Positions 25,937 to 35,379 of a stretch of DNA of 64,000 bases are shown here, piece after piece. The stretch is from Pseudidiomarina donghaiensis (lineage in GTDB: Bacteria > Pseudomonadota > Gammaproteobacteria > Enterobacterales > Alteromonadaceae). Position 1 is the stretch's first letter; every line of letters begins with the position of its first letter. The stretch lies in contig NZ_FPCF01000009.1 of the NCBI RefSeq assembly GCF_900116895.1, positions 1-64,000 on the forward strand. Direction: 5' to 3'. The notes beneath the pieces are model-generated. The model was not told where the DNA came from. It searched no databases and worked only from the letters and a program-made list of their open reading frames with translations. A program made the position numbers and the translations under genes.

Positions 25937-26020
25937 GAAAATTACTCCGCATTGTTAATAAAAGTGTAACAGGGTGAGTTTGGTGTTGTTGCCAACAGCC
26001 GCCCTACTTGCAAACCACAG

Positions 26021-26563
26021 TTACTTCTTAGCAGGGGCCAGAACCATAATCATCTGGCGACCCTCAGCACGTCTTGGGAACGATTCGCAAGTTGAGATTT
26101 CTTCTAGATCGGTTTTAATGCGCTCTAGCAATTCAATACCCAACTCTTGATGTGCCATTTCCCGGCCACGGAAACGAATAGTGACTTTAGTTTTGTCACC
26201 TCCCTCCAGAAAGCGAGTCAGGTTGCGTAGTTTTACCTGATAATCGCCTTCGTCAGTTCCAGGACGGAATTTAACTTCCTTCACCTGGATCTGTTTCTGG
26301 TTTTTCTTTTGCTCTTTCGCGTTCTTAGCTTTCTCGTAGAGGAACTTGCCATAATCCATCAGACGACAAACCGGTGGCTCCGCATTCGGACTAATTTCCA
26401 CCAGATCAACACCAGCCTCTTCGGCTGCAGTAAGAGCTTCTTGAATACCTACGACGCCAATCTGTTCACCTTCGACACCAATGAGTCGTACTTCATTGAC
26501 GCGAATTTCTTCGTTGATCCGATTTTTGTCACCAGCTTTCTGAGTTCTTTTTCCGCCTTTAAT
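26021..26563 (-). CDS. infC: Translation initiation factor IF-3, AUU start
   Basis: The frame starts at the unusual codon ATT at 26561-26563, with GGAGG about 9 nt upstream, giving 180 residues, as in E. coli IF-3. The N-terminal domain reads [20 protein letters not shown], then [20 protein letters not shown]. It continues [20 protein letters not shown] and ends [13 protein letters not shown]. The first ordinary ATG (26401) would remove the N-terminal domain. AUU start is the known autoregulatory feature of infC: IF-3 itself discriminates against it. It follows thrS by 19 nt. Confidence 0.96.
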   Translation of the reverse strand: MKGGKRTQKAGDKNRINEEIRVNEVRLIGVEGEQIGVVGIQEALTAAEEAGVDLVEISPNAEPPVCRLMDYGKFLYEKAKNAKEQKKNQKQIQVKEVKFRPGTDEGDYQVKLRNLTRFLEGGDKTKVTIRFRGREMAHQELGIELLERIKTDLEEISTCESFPRRAEGRQMIMVLAPAKK

Positions 26564-26582
26564 GGGTCATTCCTCCAATCAA

Positions 26583-28499
26583 TTAACTAATCTTGCGGCT
26601 GTTTACTTCGTCGGTAAGCTCAGTGATAAATTGCTGTAGCCCTTTAACACCGTGGTCTTCACCGCGACGAGTACGCACCGCAACCGCTTGGTTTTCGACT
26701 TCTTTGTCGCCAACAACAAGCAAGTATGGTACACGTTTTAGAGTGTGCTCGCGAATTTTAAAGCCTATTTTCTCATTTCTCAAGTCAGCAATGGCTCTAA
26801 ATCCAAGTTTATTCAATTCTTTTACCGTTTGAATGGCATAATCGCGCTGATTATCGGTAATATTCATCACCACAACCTGCGTTGGCGCCAACCACGTTGG
26901 GAAATAACCCGCGTACTCTTCAATAATGATTCCCATAAAGCGCTCAAGTGAGCCCAAAATAGCCCGGTGAATCATGACTGGGGTGTGACGCTCATTATCT
27001 TCGCCTACATAAGTAGCACCTAAGCGGCCCGGTAAAGCAAAATCAAGCTGTACGGTACCGCACTGCCATGCACGGCCTAAGCAGTCATGCAGCGTAAATT
27101 CAATTTTCGGACCATAAAACGCGCCTTCGCCCGGTAAATATTCAAATTCAATACCGTTATTTTTCAACGCATCGGCCAACGCTTGCTCGGCGTGATCCCA
27201 CGTAGCATCGTCGCCCAAGCGCTTTTCTGGACGGGTTGATAATTTCACCACAATGTCATCGAAACCGAAGGTTTTATAGGTTTCGTACACCATTTTGATA
27301 CAACCGCTTACTTCTTCTTGTACTTGTGCGTCAGTACAGAAGATGTGTGCGTCGTCTTGAGTGAAGCCACGAACGCGCATTAACCCGTGCAACGCACCTG
27401 AAGGTTCATTCCGGTGGCACGAACCAAACTCAGCCATACGCAGCGGCAAATCACGGTACGATTTCAAACCTTGATTAAAGATTTGCACATGGCCTGGGCA
27501 GTTCATTGGCTTAATAGCGTACTCACGGTTTTCAGACGCTGTTGTGAACATGAGGTCTGAGAATTTTTCCCAGTGACCAGAACGCTCCCACAACACACGG
27601 TCCATCATCAGTGGGCCTTTCACTTCTTGATACTGGTATTCACGCAGTTTTTCGCGAATAAAACGCTCAAGCTCAAGGAACACCGTCCAACCATTGTTGT
27701 GCCAGAACACCATACCTGGTGCTTCTTCTTGCCAATGGAACAAGTCTTGGGTTTTACCAATTTTACGGTGGTCGCGCTTCTCAGCTTCTTCTAAGCGCTG
27801 CAAGTAAGCTTTTAGTTGCTTCTTGTCAGCCCATGCGGTGCCATAAACACGCTGCAACATTTTGTTGTCAGACTTACCACGCCAATAGGCGCCCGCTACT
27901 TTCATAATTTTGAAATGCTGGCAAAAGCGCATATTCGGTACGTGCGGGCCACGACACATGTCGATATATTCTTCATGGTGATACAAGCCCGGACGGTCGT
28001 CACGGCTAATATCGTCATCTAGAATTTCAACTTTGTACGGCTCATGGCGACTCACGAAAGTTTCGCGGGCTTCAGCCCAGCTGACTTTCTTTTTCACCAC
28101 GTTGTATTCAGTTTTTGCTAACTCAAGCATACGCTTTTCAAGCGCTTGCAAGTCTTCTGCAGTTAACGTGTGCTCCATATCAACATCGTAATAAAAACCG
28201 TTGTCGATAACCGGACCAATCGCCATTTTAACGTCTGGGAACATTTGCTTCAGCGCATGGCCTAGCAAGTGCGCACAGCTGTGACGAATAATGTGTACAC
28301 CGTCGTCATCTTTAGGCGTAATGATCTGAACCGAGGCATCATCGGTAATTAAGTCACAAGCGTCTGCAAGCTCGCCGTTAATACGCCCAGCAACCGTGGC
28401 TTTGGCTAAACCAGGGCCAATATCTTGAGCAACGTCGAGAATAGAAACAGGCTTGTCGAAACTACGTTTACTTCCGTCGGGGAGTGTTACTACAGGCAT
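26583..28499 (-). CDS. thrS: Threonyl-tRNA synthetase
   Basis: A 638-aa class II synthetase starting [20 protein letters not shown], with AAGGAC upstream of ATG 28499. It has the N-terminal TGS domain and the second additional editing domain with [20 protein letters not shown]. The catalytic core has [34 protein letters not shown] and [20 protein letters not shown], and an anticodon-binding domain follows. It heads the thrS-infC-rpmI-rplT group. Confidence 0.97.
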   Translation of the reverse strand: MPVVTLPDGSKRSFDKPVSILDVAQDIGPGLAKATVAGRINGELADACDLITDDASVQIITPKDDDGVHIIRHSCAHLLGHALKQMFPDVKMAIGPVIDNGFYYDVDMEHTLTAEDLQALEKRMLELAKTEYNVVKKKVSWAEARETFVSRHEPYKVEILDDDISRDDRPGLYHHEEYIDMCRGPHVPNMRFCQHFKIMKVAGAYWRGKSDNKMLQRVYGTAWADKKQLKAYLQRLEEAEKRDHRKIGKTQDLFHWQEEAPGMVFWHNNGWTVFLELERFIREKLREYQYQEVKGPLMMDRVLWERSGHWEKFSDLMFTTASENREYAIKPMNCPGHVQIFNQGLKSYRDLPLRMAEFGSCHRNEPSGALHGLMRVRGFTQDDAHIFCTDAQVQEEVSGCIKMVYETYKTFGFDDIVVKLSTRPEKRLGDDATWDHAEQALADALKNNGIEFEYLPGEGAFYGPKIEFTLHDCLGRAWQCGTVQLDFALPGRLGATYVGEDNERHTPVMIHRAILGSLERFMGIIIEEYAGYFPTWLAPTQVVVMNITDNQRDYAIQTVKELNKLGFRAIADLRNEKIGFKIREHTLKRVPYLLVVGDKEVENQAVAVRTRRGEDHGVKGLQQFITELTDEVNSRKIS

Positions 28500-28571
28500 T
28501 TTTTTGTCCTTTTTACAGTGGTGGCACCTACCAAGTGTCACTTGTTATTTTGAAAGGCCACACTATAGCGT

Positions 28572-29489
28572 ATGATGCCCGCCATGGAAACCCTAACAAC
28601 CACATTCATCGGGCCTTTGGCCGCACTTACCGCTGCGCTTTTTTGGGCGCTGGCAACCTTATTGTATAGCCAAGCTGGTAGCTATTTATCAGCAGCTCAA
28701 TTGAACCTCGTGAAAGGCATTGTCGCGTGTCCATTGCTGCTGCTGGCCGGTTGGTTTACGGGGCAGCTATTGCAGCTAGAAGGCAACTTCGCCACCTACC
28801 TACTTTTGGCCAGTGGCGTTATTGGCATTACCCTTGGCGACACACTCTACTTTGCCGCGCTGCGTCGTTTAGGCCCCTGGCACACCATGTTACTGGAATA
28901 TTTAGCCCCGCCATTCGCAGCGTTATTGGCCTGGATACTACTTGCACAAGGTATGCGTTGGTTTGAAGTGGCCGCAGCCTTGGTCATTATTGCCGGTATT
29001 TTTGTGGTGATTAGTGAAAAACCCCGTGCCGCTGAGCGGGTACAGCTGAGTGTTAGTGGCATTGCTGCTGGTATTGGCGCGGCATTGTGCCAAGCCTTGG
29101 GATTAGTGATGTCATTTCATGCCTTGCAAGAATTCGACATGAACCCGCTGAATGCGGCCCTATTGCGTTTGCTCGCCGGTACTTTGGCTCTCACCATTGC
29201 CTTAGTTCTACTCAAACCCAGCTTAATTAAATCAACCCGCGCAGCACTGCGTCACACGTCAATTCCGTGGCTGCTTACAGCCATTGTCATGGGCACCTTT
29301 TTGGCCATATGGCTGCAACAAACAGCCATCGCTTATATTAACCCCGGGCTTGCACAGACACTGCTCGCTACGGCGCCGCTGTGGTTAATTCCCATTCAAT
29401 GGTTGCGTGGCCAACCGCTCTCAGCGCGCAGCATCATCGGTGCCCTTATTGCGGTTAGCGGCATCGCGCTGTTATTTGGAATTCAATAA
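28572..29489 (+). CDS. EamA/DMT-superfamily transporter
   Basis: A 305-aa protein with about ten transmembrane helices in two EamA repeats (about residues 8-135 and 155-303). Family-like segments are FWALATLLYSQAGSYLSAAQ and GVIGITLGDTLYFAALRRLG. ATG 28584 (METLTTTF) is an alternative start. Substrate unknown; the family exports metabolites. It is divergent from thrS. Confidence 0.82.
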   Translation: MMPAMETLTTTFIGPLAALTAALFWALATLLYSQAGSYLSAAQLNLVKGIVACPLLLLAGWFTGQLLQLEGNFATYLLLASGVIGITLGDTLYFAALRRLGPWHTMLLEYLAPPFAALLAWILLAQGMRWFEVAAALVIIAGIFVVISEKPRAAERVQLSVSGIAAGIGAALCQALGLVMSFHALQEFDMNPLNAALLRLLAGTLALTIALVLLKPSLIKSTRAALRHTSIPWLLTAIVMGTFLAIWLQQTAIAYINPGLAQTLLATAPLWLIPIQWLRGQPLSARSIIGALIAVSGIALLFGIQ

Positions 29490-29596
29490 GTTAGCGGCGG
29501 GAGCGAATTAAAGCGTTAAATTCAGGTGAACCAACAGGCAAAAATTTGAATCTAAGCCATACTAAACTTAGTTACAAACAGCACTTGGAGGTTTTC

Positions 29597-29806
29597 ATGA
29601 ATGCCGACAAACTGTACGACGCCGGCTTACGCTGCCCACATTGCGGACACCACATTCACGTGAGTATTGACGCATCAGCGGGTGATCAAGACTACCAAGA
29701 CGAATGCCGCGCCTGTGGCTCCGACATTCATCTGTTAGTTAAATTAGACCAAGTTAACGACAAGATATTTGTTCGCGTCGCGAGCGACGACGAGAACTTT
29801 TATTAA
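29597..29806 (+). CDS. CPXCG-motif cysteine-rich protein
   Basis: A 69-aa protein from ATG 29597, with GGAGG upstream. It has two zinc-ribbon-like Cys pairs (LRCPHCGHHIHV and ECRACGSDIHL), the signature of the CPXCG small protein family. The acidic remainder is otherwise featureless. Function unknown. Its TAA shares TTAA with the opposing ribE stop, a 4-nt tail-to-tail overlap. Confidence 0.85.
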   Translation: MNADKLYDAGLRCPHCGHHIHVSIDASAGDQDYQDECRACGSDIHLLVKLDQVNDKIFVRVASDDENFY

Positions 29807-30399
29807 CGTTGCGCAAGCACGCGTTCAACCGTTTCCACAATGGTCATGGTTTGCTGATCGAATTCTAAGTTCACCACGTCAGCCGTCTCAATATTGGTTA
29901 ACCGCAAAGTTTCCGGAATTAAATGTAAGCTAAAACGGTTACTTTCTACCTGGCCCACCGTTAAACTGGCGCCATTCACACTAATAAAGCCCTTGGCGAG
30001 CACATAGGCTTTGAACTGCTCTGGAAACTCAATCCATAAGGCCAAATTGTCAGCACTGCGCTCACGCTTTACCACCGAACCTGTACAGTGAATATGACCC
30101 GACACATAGTGCCCGCCCATTTCATCGCCCACTTTGAGCGAACGTTCAAAGTTCACGTTATCACCAGTGGTTAATGCACCAAGGTTGGTTAAGCGTAGCG
30201 TTTCGTCAATAATGTCAAAACTAACCGTATCAGCCGTAAAAGCCACCACGGTTAAACAGCAACCGTTTATCGCAATACTTGCGCCTAACGCCACGTGCTG
30301 CAAATATTCAGGGGCAACCTGTACGGTTAATTGACGAAATTGCTCACGATCATTCAATTGGGCAACGCGAGCTTGGGTTTGTACAATACCTGTGAACAT
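29803..30399 (-). CDS. ribE: Riboflavin synthase alpha chain
   Basis: A 198-aa protein built of two lumazine-binding repeats: MFTGIVQTQARVAQL and GCCLTV in the first, GHYVSGHIHCTGSV and GASLTVG in the second. It makes riboflavin from two 6,7-dimethyl-8-ribityllumazine molecules. It stands alone here; I see no FMN riboswitch in the short upstream region. Confidence 0.95.
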   Translation of the reverse strand: MFTGIVQTQARVAQLNDREQFRQLTVQVAPEYLQHVALGASIAINGCCLTVVAFTADTVSFDIIDETLRLTNLGALTTGDNVNFERSLKVGDEMGGHYVSGHIHCTGSVVKRERSADNLALWIEFPEQFKAYVLAKGFISVNGASLTVGQVESNRFSLHLIPETLRLTNIETADVVNLEFDQQTMTIVETVERVLAQR

Positions 30400-30441
30400 G
30401 ATGTCTCTTTATGTCGGGGCCTTTCAGTGGCAAAACTATCA

Positions 30442-31497
30442 ATGGGAAAAATTGTAACGTTAAACGCTAGGTTTGACCATAGCTGTGCAGTGCTCAGGCA
30501 ACGCTTGGCGCTTTGCTGCGCGGCAGCTGTCATGCTCAGTGCCTGCAGCCCCGCCCCAGAAGGTTTAAGCCACCTACATGACTACCAACAACGAGTAGCC
30601 AACACGCTAAACCAACCCGTAGCTAATTATCAACCGGTGCCTCGCATTCAGCCCCCAAGCGCTCGTGACTTGCGTTTGCCAATTGCGCGGCTAGAAATCT
30701 CATTACTCGACGCCATGCGTCTTGACGCCTGCGCCGCAGGGCCACTGATTGCTGAACGAAATAGCTCGCTAGGGCGCCTGCAACAAGGCGTGCTGCGATA
30801 TTTTTATGACCGCCAATTAGTCGAAGCTTTGCAACTATGTGCGAAGCAATTGCAAAGCGAAAACCCAGAGTTAGCGCAGCGCATTCAACAACAAGCCGAG
30901 GCAAAACGTAAGCTTATGCCCCAGCTACGCACCCAAGCCATCACTCAAGACAACGCCATACAAAATATGATCAGCATGGCGGATCGGCCACTGGCGCAGC
31001 CTGATAGTAATACCTTGGCGCCACTATTTAGCGCCCTAAATACGGTACTGCAAGCGCTAGATGATCAAGCTGAATTACCCACTGAACGTGAATTAACCGC
31101 AGCGCTAGAGCGCTTAGACAAAAACGTCTACATTGGTCAATTATGGCGTGCACTGCACGATAACCACGCTTACCTACAACAACTTCAGCCACTGGTAAGC
31201 AACCTCAGCCAACATGCTGGCTGTTTATCGGCGGGCGTACCAAAGCGTGCACACGTATTGCGCCAGGTGTTCATTGCGCGTTTTAGCGGGCCCGTGCAAC
31301 GCCACCTGAATGCATTAACCTATCAAGCACAGCAACTTGAACCCTATATTCACGCGTTAGACACCCCTCTTGTGGCGTGGCAATCGCATTTGCGACATAT
31401 TGTCGCACTTGATGATCAGTTAAAAACAGCTACCCGTACTCACGTTCAGTATTGGCAAACGTTTTTCAGCGATTGCGAGTTCACGCCTGGTGCTTGA
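30442..31497 (+). CDS. DUF3080 lipoprotein
   Basis: About 351 aa from ATG 30442. A signal peptide and lipobox MLSAC lie at about residues 20-35, followed by a long helical domain (SHLHDYQQRVANTLNQPV, RLPIARLEISLLDAMRLDAC, LAERNSSLGRL-like AERNSSLGRLQQGVLRYFYD). This fits the DUF3080 family of gammaproteobacterial lipoproteins of unknown function. The frame extends upstream to 30331 but that would overlap ribE. No strong ribosome site marks the start, so it is uncertain by some codons. Confidence 0.75.
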   Translation: MGKIVTLNARFDHSCAVLRQRLALCCAAAVMLSACSPAPEGLSHLHDYQQRVANTLNQPVANYQPVPRIQPPSARDLRLPIARLEISLLDAMRLDACAAGPLIAERNSSLGRLQQGVLRYFYDRQLVEALQLCAKQLQSENPELAQRIQQQAEAKRKLMPQLRTQAITQDNAIQNMISMADRPLAQPDSNTLAPLFSALNTVLQALDDQAELPTERELTAALERLDKNVYIGQLWRALHDNHAYLQQLQPLVSNLSQHAGCLSAGVPKRAHVLRQVFIARFSGPVQRHLNALTYQAQQLEPYIHALDTPLVAWQSHLRHIVALDDQLKTATRTHVQYWQTFFSDCEFTPGA

Positions 31498-31568
31498 GTT
31501 AGATCATGCAAGCACTGATGCTGAGGTGATTTGCACTTGGCTAAAGAAGCAATTAATGATACCTTGTT

Positions 31569-31587
31569 GATAATAATTCTCATTTGT
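31569..31587. promoter_or_regulatory. Fur-box-like operator
   Basis: GATAATAATTCTCATTTGT matches 13 of 19 positions of the Fur consensus, including the GATAAT and TCATT parts. It lies 25 nt before the start of the periplasmic DUF6746-like gene, so iron control of that gene is likely. Confidence 0.6.
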
Positions 31588-31611
31588 AAAAGTAATTTTT
31601 TGGAGACGTCG

Positions 31612-31989
31612 ATGAAAAAGCTATCTGTTCTTTCTGCTGCCCTCGCATTGGTTTTAGTTGCTGCGCCTACTTTTGCTAGTGACGACAAGCGCCCTGACCA
31701 TTTCAAAGGCAAAAAGTCTGAAACACTTCAGCAAGCACTTGATAACATGCGTGAGTACAATAAAAAGCTTGAAGAGCTGATGCATGGCGAATTAACACCA
31801 CAGAAAATGGCTGAAATTCACCAACTCACCTACACCCTTGAAGAAGCCTTGCAAAAACTTGACGACGAAGTTGATAACTTGCAAGACGTACTTGAAGAAG
31901 TGCACTTAGGCTCTGAGCACATGGATTTCGGTAAAGTGAAGTCAAACGGGAAGAAATACCTCGAGAATTCTGGCAAAATCGTGAAATAA
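31612..31989 (+). CDS. Periplasmic DUF6746-like protein
   Basis: A 125-aa secreted protein: signal peptide MKKLSVLSAALALVLVAAPT with cleavage after FAS. The mature chain is acidic and helical (HFKGKKSETLQQALDNMREY, EIHQLTYTLEEALQKLDDEV). It fits the DUF6746 family of small periplasmic proteins. TGGAGA lies before the ATG. A Fur box in the promoter suggests iron-starvation induction, but function is unknown. Confidence 0.75.
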   Translation: MKKLSVLSAALALVLVAAPTFASDDKRPDHFKGKKSETLQQALDNMREYNKKLEELMHGELTPQKMAEIHQLTYTLEEALQKLDDEVDNLQDVLEEVHLGSEHMDFGKVKSNGKKYLENSGKIVK

Positions 31990-32011
31990 ATCGATTAAAC
32001 CAGAGGAACAC

Positions 32012-32848
32012 ATGAGCTTTACAAGTACCGAAAACTACATCGTGGCCGACGACCTCGGCCTCGCTGTTAACGCCGCAGTAACCCTTGAAAAGCCCCTGTT
32101 ACTTAAGGGCGAGCCCGGCACCGGCAAAACCCGTTTAGCCGAAGAGCTCGCCGCTTCACTCGGCGTGCCGCTTATTCGTTGGCAAATCAAATCAACCACC
32201 AAGGCTCAACAAGGCTTGTACGAATATGACGCGGTGTCGCGCTTACGTGACAGCCAGCTAGGCAGCGACAAAGTTCACGATATTGCTAACTACATTAAAC
32301 CTGGCAAGCTGTGGCAAGCGTTTACCGCGCCCGAGCGTCCCGTATTGCTGATTGATGAAATAGATAAAGCCGACATTGAGTTCCCTAATGACTTGCTGCA
32401 CGAGCTTGATCAAATGGAGTTTCATGTTTACGAAACCGGTGAGCAAGTACGCGCCGAGCACCGCCCTATTGTCATCATTACCTCAAATAATGAAAAAGAA
32501 CTGCCTGACGCATTTCTGCGCCGCTGTTTTTTCCACTACATTAAGTTTCCAGATGCCGACACCTTGGCGCACATTGTGCAGGTGCACTACCCGGATATAC
32601 GCAAAAACCTTCTTACGACGGCGCTCGAAGTGTTCTTTGACCTGCGCGCGGTACCGAATTTAAAGAAAAAGCCCTCTACTTCAGAGCTTATCGACTGGTT
32701 AAAGCTACTTTTGGCCGAAGACATTGCACCGGCTGAGCTGCAGAAAACCGATGGCCTGATGCCTATGTTTGGGGCTTTATTAAAAAATGAACAAGACGTG
32801 CAGCTGGTTGAAAAACTGGCGTTTATGTCACGTCGAAAAACGTCCTAA
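32012..32848 (+). CDS. MoxR-type AAA+ ATPase
   Basis: A 278-aa AAA+ ATPase. It has Walker A in LLLKGEPGTGKTRLAEELAA (about residues 29-48), Walker B LLIDEIDKADIEFPNDLL (about 112-129), sensor 1 IVIITSNNEKELPDA, and Arg-finger-like FLRRCFFHYIKFPD. MoxR ATPases act as chaperones with VWA-domain partners, and the next gene encodes one. Target complex unknown. Confidence 0.9.
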   Translation: MSFTSTENYIVADDLGLAVNAAVTLEKPLLLKGEPGTGKTRLAEELAASLGVPLIRWQIKSTTKAQQGLYEYDAVSRLRDSQLGSDKVHDIANYIKPGKLWQAFTAPERPVLLIDEIDKADIEFPNDLLHELDQMEFHVYETGEQVRAEHRPIVIITSNNEKELPDAFLRRCFFHYIKFPDADTLAHIVQVHYPDIRKNLLTTALEVFFDLRAVPNLKKKPSTSELIDWLKLLLAEDIAPAELQKTDGLMPMFGALLKNEQDVQLVEKLAFMSRRKTS

Positions 32849-32866
32849 TTGATGTTTTAGCCAATT

Positions 32867-34078
32867 ATGCTCATTGAATTTTTCTTGTGCCTGCGCAAGC
32901 ACGGCCTTAAAACTAGCCTCACCGAGCTACTTGATTTGCTCGGTGCGCTTGAGCGTGGCGTAATATTTGCTAGCGTCGACGACTTTTACACCCTAGCGCG
33001 CCTGGTTCTGGTGAAAGACGAAAGCCAATACGACCGTTTCGATCGTGCCTTTGCTGAGTACTTCGAAGGGGTTGAGCAAGTGGACTTAGCCAGCGCAATA
33101 CCAGCTGACTGGCTTGAACGCAGCTTGCAGCGCCAACTTAGCGACGAAGACAAAGCCAAGTTACAAGCCCTCGGCGGCTTAGACGAACTGCTAAAAACCT
33201 TCCGCGAACGCTTAGCAGAGCAACAGAAACGCCATGCCGGCGGCAACAAATGGATTGGCACTGGCGGTACCTCGCCATTTGGCGCCTATGGCTACCACCC
33301 AGAAGGCATTCGTATTGGCCAAGACGGCAGCAACGCCCGCCGCGCCGTTAAAGTATGGGACAAACGCGAGTTCCGTGATTTAGATGGTGACAGCGAGTTG
33401 AGCAACCGTAACTTGCAGTTGGCCTTACGAAAACTGCGTAAGTTCGCACGCACTGGCGCCGCCGATGAGCTCGATTTGAATGCCACTATTCGCGCCACCT
33501 CACAAAAAGCAGGCTTGCTTGATCTGCAATGGCAACCCGAGCGTCACAACGCGGTAAAAGTGCTGCTGTTGTTTGACGTGGGCGGCTCAATGGATGACTA
33601 CATTTACGAGTGCGAACAGCTTTTTGCAGCGGCCCGAAACGAATTTAAGCACTTAGAGTTTTTCTACTTTCATAACTGTGTGTATGAACACGTGTGGAAG
33701 GACAACAGCCGCCGCTTTGCCGAAAAAATACCCTTGTTAGAGCTGATTAATCGCTACGGCCGAGATTACAAGTTAATTTTTGTTGGTGATGCAACCATGG
33801 GCCCGTACGAGATAGCCTACCCTGGCGGCAGCGTTGAGCACTGGAACGAAGAGCCCGGAGCCGCGTGGATGCAGCGTTTGCTCAATCATTTTACCGACGC
33901 GGTATGGCTCAATCCACAGCCGACCGTTCATTGGCGTTATTACCAGTCGATTGACCTTATGCGCCAACTCATGAGCCAGCGCATGTACCCTCTAACCGTT
34001 GACGGCATAAGCCAAGCAATTACGACGCTGTTGAAAAAATCTGTCGTAGCTGCGGTGCCTTCACCATCAAACTCTTAA
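32867..34078 (+). CDS. VWA (CoxE-like) protein, partner of the MoxR ATPase
   Basis: A 403-aa CoxE/YeaD-type protein. The first half is helical (MLIEFFLCLRKHGLKTSLTE). The VWA domain begins around residue 220 with VLLLFDVGGSMDDYIYECEQ. The MIDAS loop is D-x-G-x-S rather than D-x-S-x-S, as usual for CoxE-like proteins. FVGDATMGPYEIAYPGGSVE supplies the later metal ligand. It starts 18 nt after the ATPase. Its 3' end overlaps nsrR tail-to-tail by 59 nt. Confidence 0.88.
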   Translation: MLIEFFLCLRKHGLKTSLTELLDLLGALERGVIFASVDDFYTLARLVLVKDESQYDRFDRAFAEYFEGVEQVDLASAIPADWLERSLQRQLSDEDKAKLQALGGLDELLKTFRERLAEQQKRHAGGNKWIGTGGTSPFGAYGYHPEGIRIGQDGSNARRAVKVWDKREFRDLDGDSELSNRNLQLALRKLRKFARTGAADELDLNATIRATSQKAGLLDLQWQPERHNAVKVLLLFDVGGSMDDYIYECEQLFAAARNEFKHLEFFYFHNCVYEHVWKDNSRRFAEKIPLLELINRYGRDYKLIFVGDATMGPYEIAYPGGSVEHWNEEPGAAWMQRLLNHFTDAVWLNPQPTVHWRYYQSIDLMRQLMSQRMYPLTVDGISQAITTLLKKSVVAAVPSPSNS

Positions 34079-34469
34079 GCGTGTATTGGCTTAAATAGTC
34101 GTAAAATAACTCTTTGCCGCGTGCAACAATGCCCTTCAGCTCGCACGCCGGCATTGCCACACAGTATGGGTTTTCACACTCAATCCATTTTTCATCGCCC
34201 TCTAACTGACGAATAACAAAGGCAAGCGAGATATCTTCCGGCTGTTTTGCCAATAAAAAACCGCCGTTTTTGCCACGACGCGTTTCAATAAGCTGTAACC
34301 GCCCCAAATGGTGAACCACTTTATTCACGTGATTCGCAGACAGATCAAAGGTGTCACAAATTTCCCGAATAGTTGCGAGCTTCGGCTCAGCACACTTGTC
34401 ATCGGCGTCAAAACTGGCCAGATACATCAAGATTCGTAAGCCATAATCGGTATATTTTTTAAGCTGCAT
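34020..34469 (-). CDS. nsrR: Rrf2-family nitric-oxide sensor NsrR
   Basis: A 149-aa regulator from ATG 34469 (MQLKKYTDYGLRILMYLASF). It has the Rrf2 winged helix (LSANHVNKVVHHLGRLQLIE, RRGKNGGFLLAKQPEDI). The Cys set C-x4-C-x5-C in IECENPYCVAMPACEL binds the Fe-S cluster, as in NsrR. It represses NO-detoxification genes until NO damages the cluster. The gene facing it on the plus strand has dyad motifs in its upstream region and is a possible target. Confidence 0.88.
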   Translation of the reverse strand: MQLKKYTDYGLRILMYLASFDADDKCAEPKLATIREICDTFDLSANHVNKVVHHLGRLQLIETRRGKNGGFLLAKQPEDISLAFVIRQLEGDEKWIECENPYCVAMPACELKGIVARGKELFYDYLSQYTLKSLMVKAPQLRQIFSTAS

Positions 34470-34575
34470 CGCTATTCCTAAGGTCATTCCAAATTTAATT
34501 CGAAAAAGAATTCGGAAACCATCCCAAAAGGTACATTTACAACGCATTATAGTACAACAAACCTTGATCTCCCTC

Positions 34576-34623
34576 AAACATACATTCATAATGCACTTAT
34601 CATAAACATGCATTAAGGATGTT
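34576..34623. promoter_or_regulatory. Dyad motifs between nsrR and the small membrane gene
   Basis: Two imperfect dyads rich in ATGCATT-type half-sites: AAACATACATT facing TAATGCACTTA (34576-34599), and AAACAT facing ATGTTT (34604-34623) around GCATTAAGG. They resemble NsrR half-sites (AAGATGCATTT) only in part, so assignment to NsrR is tentative. Confidence 0.35.
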
Positions 34624-34627
34624 TCTT

Positions 34628-34861
34628 ATGAATAACCCGCAACCTGGTTACAAATTACTCAAAGGCGCCAACTTGGCCATGGTGGTATTTTTGCTTTTGT
34701 TTTTGGTCGTGGCTTATATGGCTTGGGGCTTAGAAGCACAGTTTCCGCTGATGGTGATAGCGGTGCTGCATTTTTTGCAAATACTGTTGGCAGGGTTGTT
34801 TAAGCTGTCTTATGTGGTGAGGTTAATAGCGCAGAACCAGCTTGGCCAACCACTGCGCTAG
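34628..34861 (+). CDS. Small membrane protein divergent from nsrR
   Basis: A 77-aa protein from ATG 34628 (AAGGAT upstream). It has two transmembrane helices (about residues 15-38 and 40-62) and short polar ends. No family recognised. Its promoter region carries the dyads described above, so NO-responsive expression is possible. Confidence 0.6.
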   Translation: MNNPQPGYKLLKGANLAMVVFLLLFLVVAYMAWGLEAQFPLMVIAVLHFLQILLAGLFKLSYVVRLIAQNQLGQPLR

Positions 34862-34888
34862 ATACTTAGACTAGTTACTCAGGCCGCG

Positions 34889-35176
34889 CTAATAGCCGCC
34901 GCTTTCAAGGGCGGCCATACCAATACCGCCAACAATTGCCATTAAGAAGAAAAGTACGAATGCAACCAGCATCCAAATCAACATGGCTCGCGCCCAGTTA
35001 CGCTTGCTTAACGGCGTTGAGTGGCTAAACGCCCAAACCAGTAACAAAATGAAGTTCACCAACGGAATACTGGTTAAAAAGATAGTTAAAAACCAACTAC
35101 CTGTGCTGGTGTGCTCTTGATTAACATACGGCGCTTGCGGTTGAACGCTTTGGCCATTCACTGTTGTCTGCTCCAT
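34889..35176 (-). CDS. Small membrane protein
   Basis: A 95-aa protein with a polar N-terminus rich in Gln/Thr and two transmembrane helices (about residues 28-50 and 63-88). Between them stands STPLSKRNWARAMLIW, a pattern seen in small uncharacterised bacterial membrane proteins. AAGGA precedes the ATG. Function unknown. Confidence 0.65.
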   Translation of the reverse strand: MEQTTVNGQSVQPQAPYVNQEHTSTGSWFLTIFLTSIPLVNFILLLVWAFSHSTPLSKRNWARAMLIWMLVAFVLFFLMAIVGGIGMAALESGGY

Positions 35177-35328
35177 GGAATTATCCTTATTGTTCTAATA
35201 AATGCTTTGTTTGTTATGCAATTTGTTGTTGCTCGTTAAGATTATGATAACAAGCTTAAAAAGCAACCCTTTTGTAAGCTAAAACCTGTTTTGGGTAATT
35301 GGTTTGACCAAAATCAAAGAAGTTGACA

Positions 35329-35339
35329 ACCAAGTTGGT
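35329..35339. promoter_or_regulatory. Short palindrome in the P450 promoter region
   Basis: ACCAA-G-TTGGT directly follows a TTGACA-like -35 hexamer about 50 nt before the P450 start, a place where a repressor could bind. The assignment is from position only. Confidence 0.3.
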
Positions 35340-35379
35340 ATCCTAATTCTGCCTAAAATTCTCAAAACGGGAGGTTGCT

